Below are positions 35,594 through 44,580 of a stretch of DNA of 64,000 nt, piece after piece; the first letter of the stretch is position 1, and each line of letters begins with the position of its first letter. Source of the stretch: Nitrosospira briensis. GTDB lineage: Bacteria; Pseudomonadota; Gammaproteobacteria; Burkholderiales; Nitrosomonadaceae. The notes beneath the pieces are model-generated. The model searched no databases. It saw only the letters and a program-made list of their open reading frames with translations, and had not been told where the DNA came from. The translations under genes and the position numbers were made by a program. The DNA lies in assembly GCF_900115125.1 (NCBI RefSeq), contig NZ_FOVJ01000001.1, forward strand, positions 591,852 through 655,851, written 5' to 3'.

Positions 35594-37681
35594 GTGATCA
35601 TTACCTTCCCCAATAGCCCTTACAAGCTGCATCAGTTGTTCAAGCCCGCTGGCGATCAGCCTCAAGCCATCGACAAGTTGGTGGAAGGGATAGAAGATGG
35701 CCTTGCGTTCCAGACGCTGCTGGGCGTCACGGGGTCCGGCAAGACCTTCACGATGGCGCACGTCATCGCACTTCTCGGACGCCCCGCAATTATCATGGCG
35801 CCAAACAAAACGCTGGCTGCACAGCTATATGCTGAAATGCGGGAGTTTTTCCCGGAAAATGCCGTCGAGTATTTCGTGTCGTATTACGATTACTATCAGC
35901 CCGAGGCGTATGTGCCCTCGCGCGACCTGTTTATCGAAAAGGATTCGGCCATCAACGAGCACATCGAACAGATGCGGCTATCCGCCACCAAATCGCTGCT
36001 CGAACGGGACGACGCAATTATTATTGCCAGCGTGTCGTGCATATACGGGATAGGTGATCCCGTTGATTATCACGGCATGATTCTGCATTTGCGCGAGCAC
36101 GAGAAGATAACCCAGCGGGAAGCCATACAGCGTTTGATCGAAATGCAGTATGAGCGCAACGAGTTCGAGTTTGCCCGGGGAACCTTCAGGGTGAGAGGGG
36201 ATGTGCTCGACATATTCCCGGCCGAAAGCTCGGAAACCGCTGTGCGCGTATCGCTGTTTGACGATGAGGTCGAAAGCATGACGCTGTTTGATCCGCTTAC
36301 CGGGCGTACTTTGAGAAAAGTATCGCGCTATACGGTATATCCGTCCAGCCATTACGTAACTCCCAGGAGTACGACCTTGCGCGCGATCGAAACGATCAAG
36401 GCCGAATTGCGCGAACGCGTGGATTTCTTTCACCAGCACAACAAGCTGGTAGAGCTGCAGCGCGTCGAACAGCGCACCCGTTTTGATCTGGAAATGCTGA
36501 ATGAGCTGGGTTTCTGCAAAGGCATCGAGAACTATTCCCGGCACCTGTCCGGAAAACGACCGGGAGAGCCGCCGCCGACCTTGATGGATTACCTCCCGCC
36601 AGGAACGCTGATGGTTATTGATGAAAGTCACGTGACCATTCCGCAGATAGGCGGCATGTACAAGGGCGACCGTTCCCGCAAAGAGAATCTGGTGGACTAC
36701 GGCTTCCGGCTTCCCTCGGCGCTGGACAACCGTCCGCTGCGGTTCGACGAATTCAGAAAAATCATGCCGCAGACCGTGTTTGTTTCAGCAACGCCGGCGG
36801 AGTTTGAACGCTTGCACAGCGGACAGGTGGTAGAGCAGGTGGTGCGGCCCACCGGCCTGGTAGATCCGCAAATAGAGGTTCGCCCAGCCACGACCCAGGT
36901 AGACGATCTTATGTCGGAAGTCAGCCTGCGCACGGTCAAAGGCGAGAGGGTACTGGTTACCACACTCACCAAGCGCATGGCCGAGGACCTGACCGACTAT
37001 TTTTCCGATCACGGCATCAAGGTACGATATCTTCATTCCGACATAGACACCGTCGAACGGGTGGAGATCATCCGCGACCTCCGGTTGGGCAAATTCGACG
37101 TACTGGTAGGCATCAATTTGCTGCGCGAGGGCCTGGATATACCGGAAGTATCGCTGGTAGCCATACTGGACGCCGACAAGGAAGGCTTCCTCCGGTCGGA
37201 ACGCTCATTGATACAGACAATAGGCCGCGCCGCGCGTCATATTAACGGCACCGCGCTTCTTTATGCCGACAGAATTACGAACTCGATGCGTCTCGCGATG
37301 GACGAAACCGAGCGACGGCGCAACAAACAGATCCTGTTCAATCAGGAGCACGGGATTACACCGCGGAGCGTGTACAAACGTGTCAAGGACTTGATCGACG
37401 GTGTTTACAGCATCGAAACCGCCCAGCAGCAGCTCAAGGCAGCGCAAGTGCAGGCTCGGTATGATTCAATGAGCGAATTACAACTGGCGAAGGAAATCAA
37501 GGTTCTCGAAAAACAGATGCTTGATGCAGCGAAAAACCTGGAATTCGAGAAAGCGGCAGAATATCGGGACGAATTAAAAAAGTTGAAAAACAAGCTGTTC
37601 GTGGGGTTTGTTGAACCGGAATCCGGGACGGGCCCGGAAAAGGCGCTCAAACCCCAGAAGACGAGAAGGGCGATCAAATAG
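35594..37681 (+). CDS. uvrB: Excinuclease ABC subunit B (UvrB)
   Basis: UvrB is the damage-verifying helicase-like subunit of nucleotide excision repair. It is 695 residues. Walker A GVTGSGKT lies at 44-51, the damage-probing beta-hairpin in [17 protein letters not shown], the DEAD-like box in [13 protein letters not shown], and helicase motif VI in [13 protein letters not shown]-terminal UVR domain ([31 protein letters not shown]) binds UvrC. The start is GTG 35594 ([14 protein letters not shown]), fixed by family conservation. Confidence 0.98.
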   Translation: MIITFPNSPYKLHQLFKPAGDQPQAIDKLVEGIEDGLAFQTLLGVTGSGKTFTMAHVIALLGRPAIIMAPNKTLAAQLYAEMREFFPENAVEYFVSYYDYYQPEAYVPSRDLFIEKDSAINEHIEQMRLSATKSLLERDDAIIIASVSCIYGIGDPVDYHGMILHLREHEKITQREAIQRLIEMQYERNEFEFARGTFRVRGDVLDIFPAESSETAVRVSLFDDEVESMTLFDPLTGRTLRKVSRYTVYPSSHYVTPRSTTLRAIETIKAELRERVDFFHQHNKLVELQRVEQRTRFDLEMLNELGFCKGIENYSRHLSGKRPGEPPPTLMDYLPPGTLMVIDESHVTIPQIGGMYKGDRSRKENLVDYGFRLPSALDNRPLRFDEFRKIMPQTVFVSATPAEFERLHSGQVVEQVVRPTGLVDPQIEVRPATTQVDDLMSEVSLRTVKGERVLVTTLTKRMAEDLTDYFSDHGIKVRYLHSDIDTVERVEIIRDLRLGKFDVLVGINLLREGLDIPEVSLVAILDADKEGFLRSERSLIQTIGRAARHINGTALLYADRITNSMRLAMDETERRRNKQILFNQEHGITPRSVYKRVKDLIDGVYSIETAQQQLKAAQVQARYDSMSELQLAKEIKVLEKQMLDAAKNLEFEKAAEYRDELKKLKNKLFVGFVEPESGTGPEKALKPQKTRRAIK

Positions 37682-37728
37682 CCTTTCAGCTCAAATTATT
37701 ACCATGGGAAGTTAAGGTGATATCTCGT

Positions 37729-38073
37729 CTAGTTGATTACAGTTGCCGAATTGACAAAAATAATCTCATCGAACGTACGATTGAGCGTTTTGCTATTGAA
37801 ATTTTTCATGACCAGGCTTTGTTCAAAGCGAACACGGTCGCCCGCTTTCACTCGGGTGGTTGGGGCGGCGATCCAGAAACGTTTTTCGGTATTCGCCAGT
37901 TCCATATAGGTATAGCCGGGCGCATCAAGCGTGGAAAGAACTTTTCCTTCGTTGGCCGGCATCCCGGTTGCCGCGTTGGCGCTATTGCCGCCTGTCTTTT
38001 CCGCGAGCGCTTGCGAGGGGTTTAACAGCGCAAGTCCAATAGAGAAAGCTATTGCCAGGTAAGATATCTTCAA
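37729..38073 (-). CDS. Small exported NrfJ-like protein
   Basis: 114 residues beginning with a signal peptide (KISYLAIAFSIGLALLNPSQ, ALA cleavage). The mature part, GKVLSTLDAPGYTYMELANT, RFWIAAPTTRVKAGDRVRFE and MKNFNSKTLNRTFDEIIFVN, matches a small periplasmic OB-like family often annotated as NrfJ-related; function is not established. The start is TTG 38073 because GGAGG lies 5 bases upstream (38079-38083); an ATG at 38151 would put an odd 26-residue tail before the signal peptide. It converges on uvrB. Confidence 0.75.
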   Translation of the reverse strand: MKISYLAIAFSIGLALLNPSQALAEKTGGNSANAATGMPANEGKVLSTLDAPGYTYMELANTEKRFWIAAPTTRVKAGDRVRFEQSLVMKNFNSKTLNRTFDEIIFVNSATVIN

Positions 38074-38078
38074 AACAG

Positions 38079-38083
38079 CCTCC
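38079..38083 (-). promoter_or_regulatory. Strong ribosome site selecting a TTG start
   Basis: GGAGG on the minus strand with a 5-base spacer to TTG at 38073-38071; the resulting N-terminus is a clean signal peptide. Confidence 0.7.
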
Positions 38084-38300
38084 AGGATAAGTATATCGAC
38101 AGACGCGAATAATACACTCCTATCCCTTGAGTTCCAATCGAAACTCGCCATGTACCTAGTATATTGCTTCTGTCCCTATCGCTACTGTGTTAGAGGTTGT
38201 TTGCCTAATTGAAGTTATCTCAATTGGGCGGCCGGATAGATTCATTGCTCGGTAAAGCGTGTAACGCAACAGGGGGAACGCCGGGTTGACTATACAACCT

Positions 38301-38621
38301 TTATTTCCTGCGCTTGCGTGATGCGATGACTCCAATCAAGCCAATACCGATAAGCAAAAGACTGCTGGGTTCGGGTACTGAATTCACATTAACAAAACTC
38401 CCCGGCATTTGCTGCTGAGGTTTTTTTCGATCACTATCCCAGGTGAGGCCGGCAATTGTGGTGTCCGAGAGGCGCCCAGGCGGGGGAGTCCATTTTTTAC
38501 CCGATGCATTAACCCGCGCTTGATTAGGTAAAGTATCCTTTTTTTTATCTGATGTATCCGATGCCTGCACTCCGCCCATGGTAAGAATTCCTACGAGTAT
38601 CGTGATTACAATTGTACGCAT
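38301..38621 (-). CDS. Small PEP-CTERM sorting-signal protein
   Basis: 106 residues with a signal peptide (RTIVITILVGILTMGGVQAS), a short Lys/Pro/Gln-rich body, and the canonical tripartite PEP-CTERM tail: VPEPSSLLLIGIGLIGVIAS followed by RKRRK. Such proteins are thought to be processed by exosortase and passed to the cell surface or extracellular matrix. Function of the body is unknown. Together with the gene at 29764 it implies an exosortase system elsewhere in the genome. Confidence 0.85.
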   Translation of the reverse strand: MRTIVITILVGILTMGGVQASDTSDKKKDTLPNQARVNASGKKWTPPPGRLSDTTIAGLTWDSDRKKPQQQMPGSFVNVNSVPEPSSLLLIGIGLIGVIASRKRRK

Positions 38622-38900
38622 GGCTATTATTCCTTCTTATAGTTGCCAGGTTATCATCATGCCGTGAAGGGTTGTACCTCACATAATGAGTTAAGCAATA
38701 ATCGCGCCACGCGTGCAGGTTTATATATACCTATGAAAACGTTGGGAAAGTATCGGGCTGGGTAGCTCATCGAATTGCCAGCTGTAAAAGTTTCCGGCAA
38801 TTACATCGAATTGTCCAAGCGCGAACAACAAGGAGAAGTAATGCCGCGGGGTGAAAGTCACCGTCAGTGAACGCGGCAGGAATCGGAAAGAGGAGGTGAA
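38622..38900. other. Spacer between two small exported-protein genes
   Basis: About 280 bases. It contains an aaggag followed by a nine-codon frame (start 38841, MPRGESHRQ), and a structured-looking stretch cggggtgaaagtcaccgtca; no RNA family or gene could be assigned. Confidence 0.4.
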
Positions 38901-39404
38901 CTAGGGGGTACCCGTCCAGGGGTCGACCGGCCGATGAGTCCGGGCGGAGTCAGTCTCCTGTGGTGCATCTCGCGGATCAAACATGAAAAGCGAGGGAGTC
39001 GAGCCATCCACCAGCGTCGGCGTGCCTGGCACATTGCGTGGCATCACAGTAATACCCGGCGCCACAACATTGGAAGCGAGCGGGTCCGAAATAGATTGCC
39101 CGTGTTGTGGCAGTGCGCTACTGGTGTTGAAACCTGCTGGACTATGTTTGCGGGCGCAAATTTCGGTTGCTTCTTCTACGCTTCTGCCTGCTTTCTGCTC
39201 GGAGGCTTCGCATGCCAATTTTTGGTAAACAGTCATATATTCAGATGCTTCTTTGTACTGCCCGGTTTTCATCAGTTCATTGACGTGGCGCTGCGCATCC
39301 CTGAATTTGCTTTGAGCGTCTGGTTTTTGAAATATGGGAGAGGTTTCCGCCGCCCATGCGGCATTAGTAATCATCGCGACGACAGCCACTACTATGAATT
39401 TCAT
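38901..39404 (-). CDS. Secreted hypothetical protein
   Basis: 167 residues from ATG 39404, chosen because ggag lies about 6 bases upstream and because it begins directly with a signal peptide (KFIVVAVVAMITNAAWAAET). The open frame extends to 39467. The mature part has a helical segment (FRDAQRHVNELMKTGQYKEA, two later cysteines) and a Pro/Thr-rich end (RPVDPWTGTP). No family recognised. It faces the nuo operon across 555 bases. Confidence 0.65.
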   Translation of the reverse strand: MKFIVVAVVAMITNAAWAAETSPIFQKPDAQSKFRDAQRHVNELMKTGQYKEASEYMTVYQKLACEASEQKAGRSVEEATEICARKHSPAGFNTSSALPQHGQSISDPLASNVVAPGITVMPRNVPGTPTLVDGSTPSLFMFDPRDAPQETDSARTHRPVDPWTGTP

Positions 39405-39959
39405 GATTTCTCCTTTTGTTAATGGAGGCACACAATTATAGATGGGCATTTTCAGAAAAAAAACCATGGACTGCCTGAGGCTATAGCTGAATTTTCATTC
39501 CGTTAAAAATCTGGTTTCATGCTTCGGTGCAGAGCAGTAGATAGAAATGCAGAAGCCAGGTATCAGTGCTGGTTGTTAGTTTGCAGGCTTGTCAGATTCC
39601 GAAAATCCAGTGTATTCCAGTCTGATGCTTTCGCCCAGAAAGCCCTGAGCACCGTCCAGATGCTCGAAAAAACCAGTATGCTCGGACAAGACTGGCCAGC
39701 CCTCTGTGCGCTATCGAACTGAACGGTGCGCACTTTAGGCATATCAATACCCTCTACTAAACCCGCTGACGAATTTCGATTTATCGTTCGGTGGTAGCAA
39801 GAAGCCGCGATTCTTGCCGACCTTAAATCTGCATTGTTGCGACGAGTATAACGCGTTGTGATACTGGAAAGCCTCGCATCCAGCGAAGGTGGTACTTGTG
39901 GCCCCGATCTCTTTGGGCAACGCGGAAACTCTCAACGAACAATCGGTGGGACCTGATCC
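39405..39959. other. 555-bp region upstream of the nuo operon
   Basis: Expected to hold the nuo promoter, but no clear -35/-10 pair was found. A 67-residue plus-strand frame (39519-39722) has no ribosome site and no recognisable motif. Confidence 0.5.
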
Positions 39960-40364
39960 GTGGATACTTCAGCAATACAATCGATTAATGTTTGGCCTCT
40001 GGCGGCTTACTTCCTTCTCGTCATCGTTCTGGTGGCAGGGATATTGGCACTGTCATACGTCATCGGCGAACGCCATACCGCCAGTGCCGCCGATGAGCCT
40101 TTCGAGTCCGGTATCGTCACTGTCGGCCGCGCGCGGGTGCGTCTATCCGCCAAATTTTATTTGATCGCAATGTTCTTCGTGATTTTCGATGTGGAAGCCG
40201 TGTTCCTTTTTGCCTGGGCTATCGCTTTTCGTGAGCTGGGCTGGGCCGGTTATATCGAGGCGATTATCTTTATCGGTGTATTGGGGGCGGCCCTGGCTTA
40301 TCTGTGGCGGCTGGGCGCGCTGGATTGGACCTCAAACGTGCGTACTCTTCCAAAAAAGAGGTGA
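39960..40364 (+). CDS. nuoA: NADH-quinone oxidoreductase subunit A
   Basis: A membrane subunit of complex I, 134 residues, with three membrane helices: VWPLAAYFLLVIVLVAGILA, KFYLIAMFFVIFDVEAVFLF and GYIEAIIFIGVLGAALAYLW. The second carries the conserved acidic FDVE motif, preceded by the TM1-2 loop PFESGIVTVGRARVRLSAKF. It is the first gene of a 13-gene operon. The start is GTG 39960, with ggga about 9 bases upstream; no ATG fits the family N-terminus. Confidence 0.96.
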   Translation: MDTSAIQSINVWPLAAYFLLVIVLVAGILALSYVIGERHTASAADEPFESGIVTVGRARVRLSAKFYLIAMFFVIFDVEAVFLFAWAIAFRELGWAGYIEAIIFIGVLGAALAYLWRLGALDWTSNVRTLPKKR

Positions 40365-40367
40365 ATA

Positions 40368-41033
40368 ATGCGATGGTCGCTGAGTAAAGCAACCGAGCCA
40401 AGCAAGCCGACAGGGCCACGGCCTGAAACGTCAGCTATCCGCGACGCTAATGGATTTGAAGAAGATGTCCGGAGAAGCGTGTTACTTGCGCGGCTACAGG
40501 ATCTCATCGCTTGGGGCCGCAAGAATTCCGTCTGGCCCTACAACTTCGGCCTCTCTTGTTGCTACGTTGAAATGGCAACCAGCTTCACCAGCAAGTATGA
40601 CGTGGCCCGGTTCGGCTCCGAGGTAATCCGTGCCTCACCTCGTCAAGCCGACTTGATCGTAATTTCCGGCACCGTATTCATAAAAATGGCGCCGGTGCTC
40701 CAGCGACTCTACGAGCAGATGCTGGAACCGCGCTGGGTTATCTCGATGGGTTCCTGTGCCAATTCCGGCGGGATGTATGATATTTACAGCGTAGTCCAGG
40801 GCGTGGACGAGTTCATTCCGGTGGATATTTATGTTCCAGGTTGCCCGCCTCGTCCTGATGCATTCATGCAGGGCCTGAACCTGCTGCAGGACGCGATTGG
40901 CAAGGAAAGACGTCCGTTGAGCTGGGTCATTGGCCCGCAAGGTATAGAGCGTTCGGACCGGTCATCGCAGCGGGACCGCAAACGGGCCGGGAGAATGCAT
41001 GAAGGGGTGTTACGTCCGCCTGACGAGGTCTGA
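40368..41033 (+). CDS. nuoB: NADH-quinone oxidoreductase subunit B
   Basis: NuoB holds iron-sulfur cluster N2, the last electron carrier before quinone. It is 221 residues. The four ligands are visible: the tandem Cys64-Cys65 in [10 protein letters not shown], Cys130 in [13 protein letters not shown], and Cys159 in [16 protein letters not shown]. The C-terminus ([16 protein letters not shown]) is longer and more basic than in short NuoB forms, like the gammaproteobacterial version. It is 3 bases after nuoA and overlaps nuoCD by 35 bases if nuoCD starts at 40999. Confidence 0.98.
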   Translation: MRWSLSKATEPSKPTGPRPETSAIRDANGFEEDVRRSVLLARLQDLIAWGRKNSVWPYNFGLSCCYVEMATSFTSKYDVARFGSEVIRASPRQADLIVISGTVFIKMAPVLQRLYEQMLEPRWVISMGSCANSGGMYDIYSVVQGVDEFIPVDIYVPGCPPRPDAFMQGLNLLQDAIGKERRPLSWVIGPQGIERSDRSSQRDRKRAGRMHEGVLRPPDEV

Positions 41034-42819
41034 AACCTTGAGTCAACTTTCATCCGATGCTGCCCTGGGTTCGAACGTTTTCACAGAATTGCGAAATCGC
41101 TTTCGGACGATCCCCCGCACAATGATCGGTCCGGTCCAGGAAACCCGCGATTGCATTCCCACTCAGTGGATCTTCAGGAATAGCGTGCGCGATGTGTTGC
41201 GTTACCTGAAACTGGAAGCGGAGCAGCCCTACCGCATGCTATATGACCTCACCGCCATTGACGAGCGAAGCCGCGCCCACCGCGAGGGCCAGCCTGCAAG
41301 CGATTTTACCGTGGTGTACCACCTTCTGTCGTTCGAGCGAAACGCAGACATCCGTCTCAAAATCGCGCTCACCGTCGCTGACCCGCAACTGCCCACGATT
41401 ACCGACATCTGGCCCGCAGCGAATTGGTACGAGCGCGAAATATGGGACATGTTCGGCATCGTCTTCGCCGGTCACCCGCACCTGCGCAGAATCCTGCTCC
41501 CGCCCACCTGGACAGGCCATCCATTGCAGAAGGATCATCCGGCACGCGCTACCGAGATGGAGCCGTTCCGCTTGCCCCAAGACAAGCAGAACGCCGAGCA
41601 GGAGGCGTTGCGCTTTCATCCGGAAGAGTGGGGAATGCGGCGCGCGCACGATGGTGCCGACTTCATGTTTCTCAATCTGGGACCTAACCACCCCAGCGTG
41701 CATGGCGTCTTTCGCATCGTATTGCAGCTCGATGGCGAGGAAATCGTCGACGCCGTGCCCGATATCGGCTTTCACCATCGCGGCGCTGAAAAAATGGGCG
41801 AGCGCCAGTCCTGGCATACTTACATCCCCTATACCGACCGCGTCGATTATTTGGGAGGGGTAATGAACAACCTTCCCTATGTGCTAGCGGTAGAAAAACT
41901 GGCTGGCATCGAAGTGCCCGATCGGGTGAAGGTAATTCGCGTGATGATGGCCGAGTTTTTTCGCATCGCCAGTCACCTGGTGTTCTACGGTACCTATGCA
42001 CAGGATGTGGGAGCGCTGTCGCCGGTATTTTTCATGTTTACCGACCGCGAACGCGTGTTCGATATTGTGGAGGCCATCTGTGGCGGACGCATGCACCCAA
42101 GCTGGTATCGAATCGGCGGTGTAGCGCAGGATTTGCCCAACGGGTGGGATGGGCTGGTGCGGGACTTCCTCGAGTATATGCCGGTCAGGCTTGATGAGTA
42201 TGACAAGATCGCGCTGGGTAATCGCATACTGAAGGCCCGCAGCCGGGATGTAGGCAGCTATTCGGTAGACGAGGCAATAGAGTGGGGAGTGACCGGCCCC
42301 GGCTTGCGAGCATGCGGTTTCGAATGGGATTTCCGCAAGGCACGGCCTTATTCAGGCTATGACCAGTTCGAGTTCGATATACCGACGGGCAAGAGGGGTG
42401 ATTGCTACGATCGATGTGCAGTTCGCGTCGAGGAAATCCGCCAGAGTCTGCGGATAATCGAGCAGTGCCTGAACCACATGCCGGCCGGTTCCTATAAGGC
42501 GGATCATCCGCTTACCACACCGCCACTCAAAAAACGCACTTTGCAAGATATCGAAACTCTCATCGATCATTTCCTTGGCGTGAGCTGGGGGCCTGTCATC
42601 CCGCCCGGAGAAGCATTCATGGGAATTGAGGCGACCAAGGGGAACAATGGCTATTATCTGATCAGTGACGGCAGCACCATGCCCTATCGCGTGCGCATCC
42701 GCACGCCATCGTTCCCGCATCTGCAGATGATCCCCCTGATCAGCCGGGGGGGGATGATTTCGGATTTGATCGCGACTCTGGGCAGCATTGATTTTGTAAT
42801 GGCGGATGTGGACCGTTGA
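40999..42819 (+). CDS. nuoCD: NADH-quinone oxidoreductase fused subunit C/D
   Basis: A 606-residue natural fusion. Residues about 1-195 are NuoC ([60 protein letters not shown]). Residues about 215-606 are NuoD, with [20 protein letters not shown], the quinone-pocket motif [20 protein letters not shown], and the end [30 protein letters not shown] in order. The fusion is characteristic of E. coli and relatives; in most betaproteobacteria C and D are separate. ATG 40999 has gggag 5 bases upstream and overlaps nuoB; TTG 41038 is an alternative that would abut the nuoB stop. Confidence 0.97.
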   Translation: MKGCYVRLTRSETLSQLSSDAALGSNVFTELRNRFRTIPRTMIGPVQETRDCIPTQWIFRNSVRDVLRYLKLEAEQPYRMLYDLTAIDERSRAHREGQPASDFTVVYHLLSFERNADIRLKIALTVADPQLPTITDIWPAANWYEREIWDMFGIVFAGHPHLRRILLPPTWTGHPLQKDHPARATEMEPFRLPQDKQNAEQEALRFHPEEWGMRRAHDGADFMFLNLGPNHPSVHGVFRIVLQLDGEEIVDAVPDIGFHHRGAEKMGERQSWHTYIPYTDRVDYLGGVMNNLPYVLAVEKLAGIEVPDRVKVIRVMMAEFFRIASHLVFYGTYAQDVGALSPVFFMFTDRERVFDIVEAICGGRMHPSWYRIGGVAQDLPNGWDGLVRDFLEYMPVRLDEYDKIALGNRILKARSRDVGSYSVDEAIEWGVTGPGLRACGFEWDFRKARPYSGYDQFEFDIPTGKRGDCYDRCAVRVEEIRQSLRIIEQCLNHMPAGSYKADHPLTTPPLKKRTLQDIETLIDHFLGVSWGPVIPPGEAFMGIEATKGNNGYYLISDGSTMPYRVRIRTPSFPHLQMIPLISRGGMISDLIATLGSIDFVMADVDR

Positions 42820-42823
42820 AACC

Positions 42824-43330
42824 ATGTTGAGCAAACAGGAAAAACAGCAGATAGAGGCAAAGGTACACCACTACCCGAACAAGCGGGCGCTTTCTCTCGA
42901 GGCGCTCAAGATAGTTCAGGAGCATCGCGGGTGGGTGACGGACGAAGGCATCGCGGACGTGGCTGAGGCCCTGCAGCTCAGGCCAGCGGAATTGGAGGGC
43001 GTGGCGACTTTCTACAACATGATTTTCCGCAAGCCGGTGGGCAAGCACGTAATTCTGCTGTGTGACAGCGTGAGTTGCTGGATCATGGGTTACGAGCGTC
43101 TGCGCGAGCACCTGACCACCCGGCTGGGCGTCGGACTGGGCGAAACCAGCGTCGACCAGCAGTTTACGCTACTGCCAAACGTATGCCTCGGCGCCTGCGA
43201 CCATGCACCTGTGATGATGATAGACAACGCACATTACCAGGATCTCGATGCCGGAAAGATAGACGAAATCCTTGCGATGTACCGGCAGCAAGATATAGAG
43301 CGCGCTGATGGAAACACCACTGACCAATAA
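42824..43330 (+). CDS. nuoE: NADH-quinone oxidoreductase subunit E
   Basis: The thioredoxin-like subunit of the NADH input module, carrying [2Fe-2S] cluster N1a. It is 168 residues from ATG 42824 (MLSKQEKQQIEAKVHHYPNK); ATG 42806 overlaps the nuoCD end and adds six residues. Ligands are Cys-x4-Cys in ILLCDSVSCWIMG and Cys-x3-Cys in LLPNVCLGACDHAPVMMI. The helical N-terminus with EHRGWVTDEGIADVAEALQL is typical. It overlaps nuoF by 23 bases. Confidence 0.97.
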   Translation: MLSKQEKQQIEAKVHHYPNKRALSLEALKIVQEHRGWVTDEGIADVAEALQLRPAELEGVATFYNMIFRKPVGKHVILLCDSVSCWIMGYERLREHLTTRLGVGLGETSVDQQFTLLPNVCLGACDHAPVMMIDNAHYQDLDAGKIDEILAMYRQQDIERADGNTTDQ

Positions 43331-44579
43331 CATCTCACCGGGAAAAGAACCGGCTGATCTCAGACAGTATGAGAATGCGGGCGGCTATGCGGCCGTGCGC
43401 AAGGCCCTGCGCCTGGCGCCTGCGGAAGTCATGGCGATAGTGGAAGAGTCGAACCTGCGCGGACGTGGCGGGGCGGGCTTTCCTACTGCGAAGAAGTGGA
43501 GTTTCGTACCGATGGGCGACGATGCGCCGCGTCCAAAATACCTCATCTGCAATGCGGACGAGATGGAGCCCGGGACATTCAAGGACCGTTTGCTGCTCGA
43601 AGGTGATCCCCATCAATTGATAGAAGGGATGATCATTAGCGCATATACGGTCCAGGCTGACGTGGCGTATATTTTTCTGCGCTGGGCTTACAAGCTGGCG
43701 GCGGAGCGGCTGGAGTCCGCCCTCGCCGAGGCGTACCGCCAGGGCTACCTGGGCAAGAATATTCTTGGCTCGGAGTACAGCCTGGAGCTGCACCTGCATG
43801 TCAGCGCCGGGCGCTACATATGCGGGGAGGAAACCGCGCTGCTCAACGCCCTTGAGGGCAAGCGCGCTAATCCCCGCGCCAAGCCCCCTTACCCCCAGGT
43901 AAGCGGTTTATGGGGCAAGCCTACCGTTGTCAATAGCGTCGAGACGCTCTGTAACGTACCCCATATTGTGAATCGGGGTGCTGCATGGTTTAAAAACCTG
44001 AGCCGCAGCGCCGATGGCGGCACCAAACTGTACGGAGTGAGCGGAAGAGTAAAGAAGCCGGGGCTGTGGGAATTGCCAATGGGCACTCCCATCCGCGAGA
44101 TTCTGGAAGAGCATGCGGGAGGCATGCAGGGTGGATATCGCTTTCGCGGCCTCCTGCCAGGCGGGGCTTCAACCAATTTCGTGGTCGCCGATCAGCTCGA
44201 CGTAGCAATGGATTTTGATTCGATGCAAGTGGCAGGCAGCCGCCTGGGCACGGGGGCCATGATAATTCTCGACGATAAAACCTGTCCCGTTGGCATGCTG
44301 CTCAATCTCGAACACTTCTTCGCGCAGGAGTCATGCGGCTGGTGCACGCCTTGCTGGTCCGGGCTTTCATGGATTGAACAAATCCTGCAAGGGCTGGAAG
44401 AGGGGAGTGGACAGTCGTCCGATTTGGAACGGTTGCAATCTCATGCTCGCCTGCTGGGACCGGGGCACACGTTTTGCGCGTTGGCTCCGGGCGCTGCGGA
44501 GCCGCTGCAAAGCGGCCTCAAGCATTTCGGGGATGATTTCCACCGGCACATCCGTGAGAAACGTTGCCCCTGGAGATGA
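43308..44579 (+). CDS. nuoF: NADH-quinone oxidoreductase subunit F
   Basis: NuoF binds NADH and FMN and holds cluster N3. It is 423 residues. The nucleotide site RGRGGAGFPTAKKW starts at residue 51, the FMN/NADH region CNADEMEPGTFKDRLLLEGD follows, and N3 ligands are Cys343, Cys346, Cys349 (ESCGWCTPCWSG) and Cys390 (TFCALAPGA). The start is ATG 43308 inside nuoE. The stop is one base before the nuoG GTG. Confidence 0.98.
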   Translation: METPLTNNISPGKEPADLRQYENAGGYAAVRKALRLAPAEVMAIVEESNLRGRGGAGFPTAKKWSFVPMGDDAPRPKYLICNADEMEPGTFKDRLLLEGDPHQLIEGMIISAYTVQADVAYIFLRWAYKLAAERLESALAEAYRQGYLGKNILGSEYSLELHLHVSAGRYICGEETALLNALEGKRANPRAKPPYPQVSGLWGKPTVVNSVETLCNVPHIVNRGAAWFKNLSRSADGGTKLYGVSGRVKKPGLWELPMGTPIREILEEHAGGMQGGYRFRGLLPGGASTNFVVADQLDVAMDFDSMQVAGSRLGTGAMIILDDKTCPVGMLLNLEHFFAQESCGWCTPCWSGLSWIEQILQGLEEGSGQSSDLERLQSHARLLGPGHTFCALAPGAAEPLQSGLKHFGDDFHRHIREKRCPWR

Positions 44580-44580
44580 C

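Noticed and set aside
38835-38895. Possible group II intron or structured RNA fragment (gtgaaagtcacc region) with a 9-codon frame
   Set aside because: Only a few bases resemble intron core text; no domain V hairpin or reverse transcriptase found.
39519-39722. 67-residue frame upstream of nuoA
   Set aside because: No ribosome site, no homology recognised, and codon pattern not convincing.
44290-44580. Extended NuoG N-terminus
   Set aside because: This is nuoF sequence in another frame; GTG 44581 gives cysteine numbering identical to E. coli NuoG.
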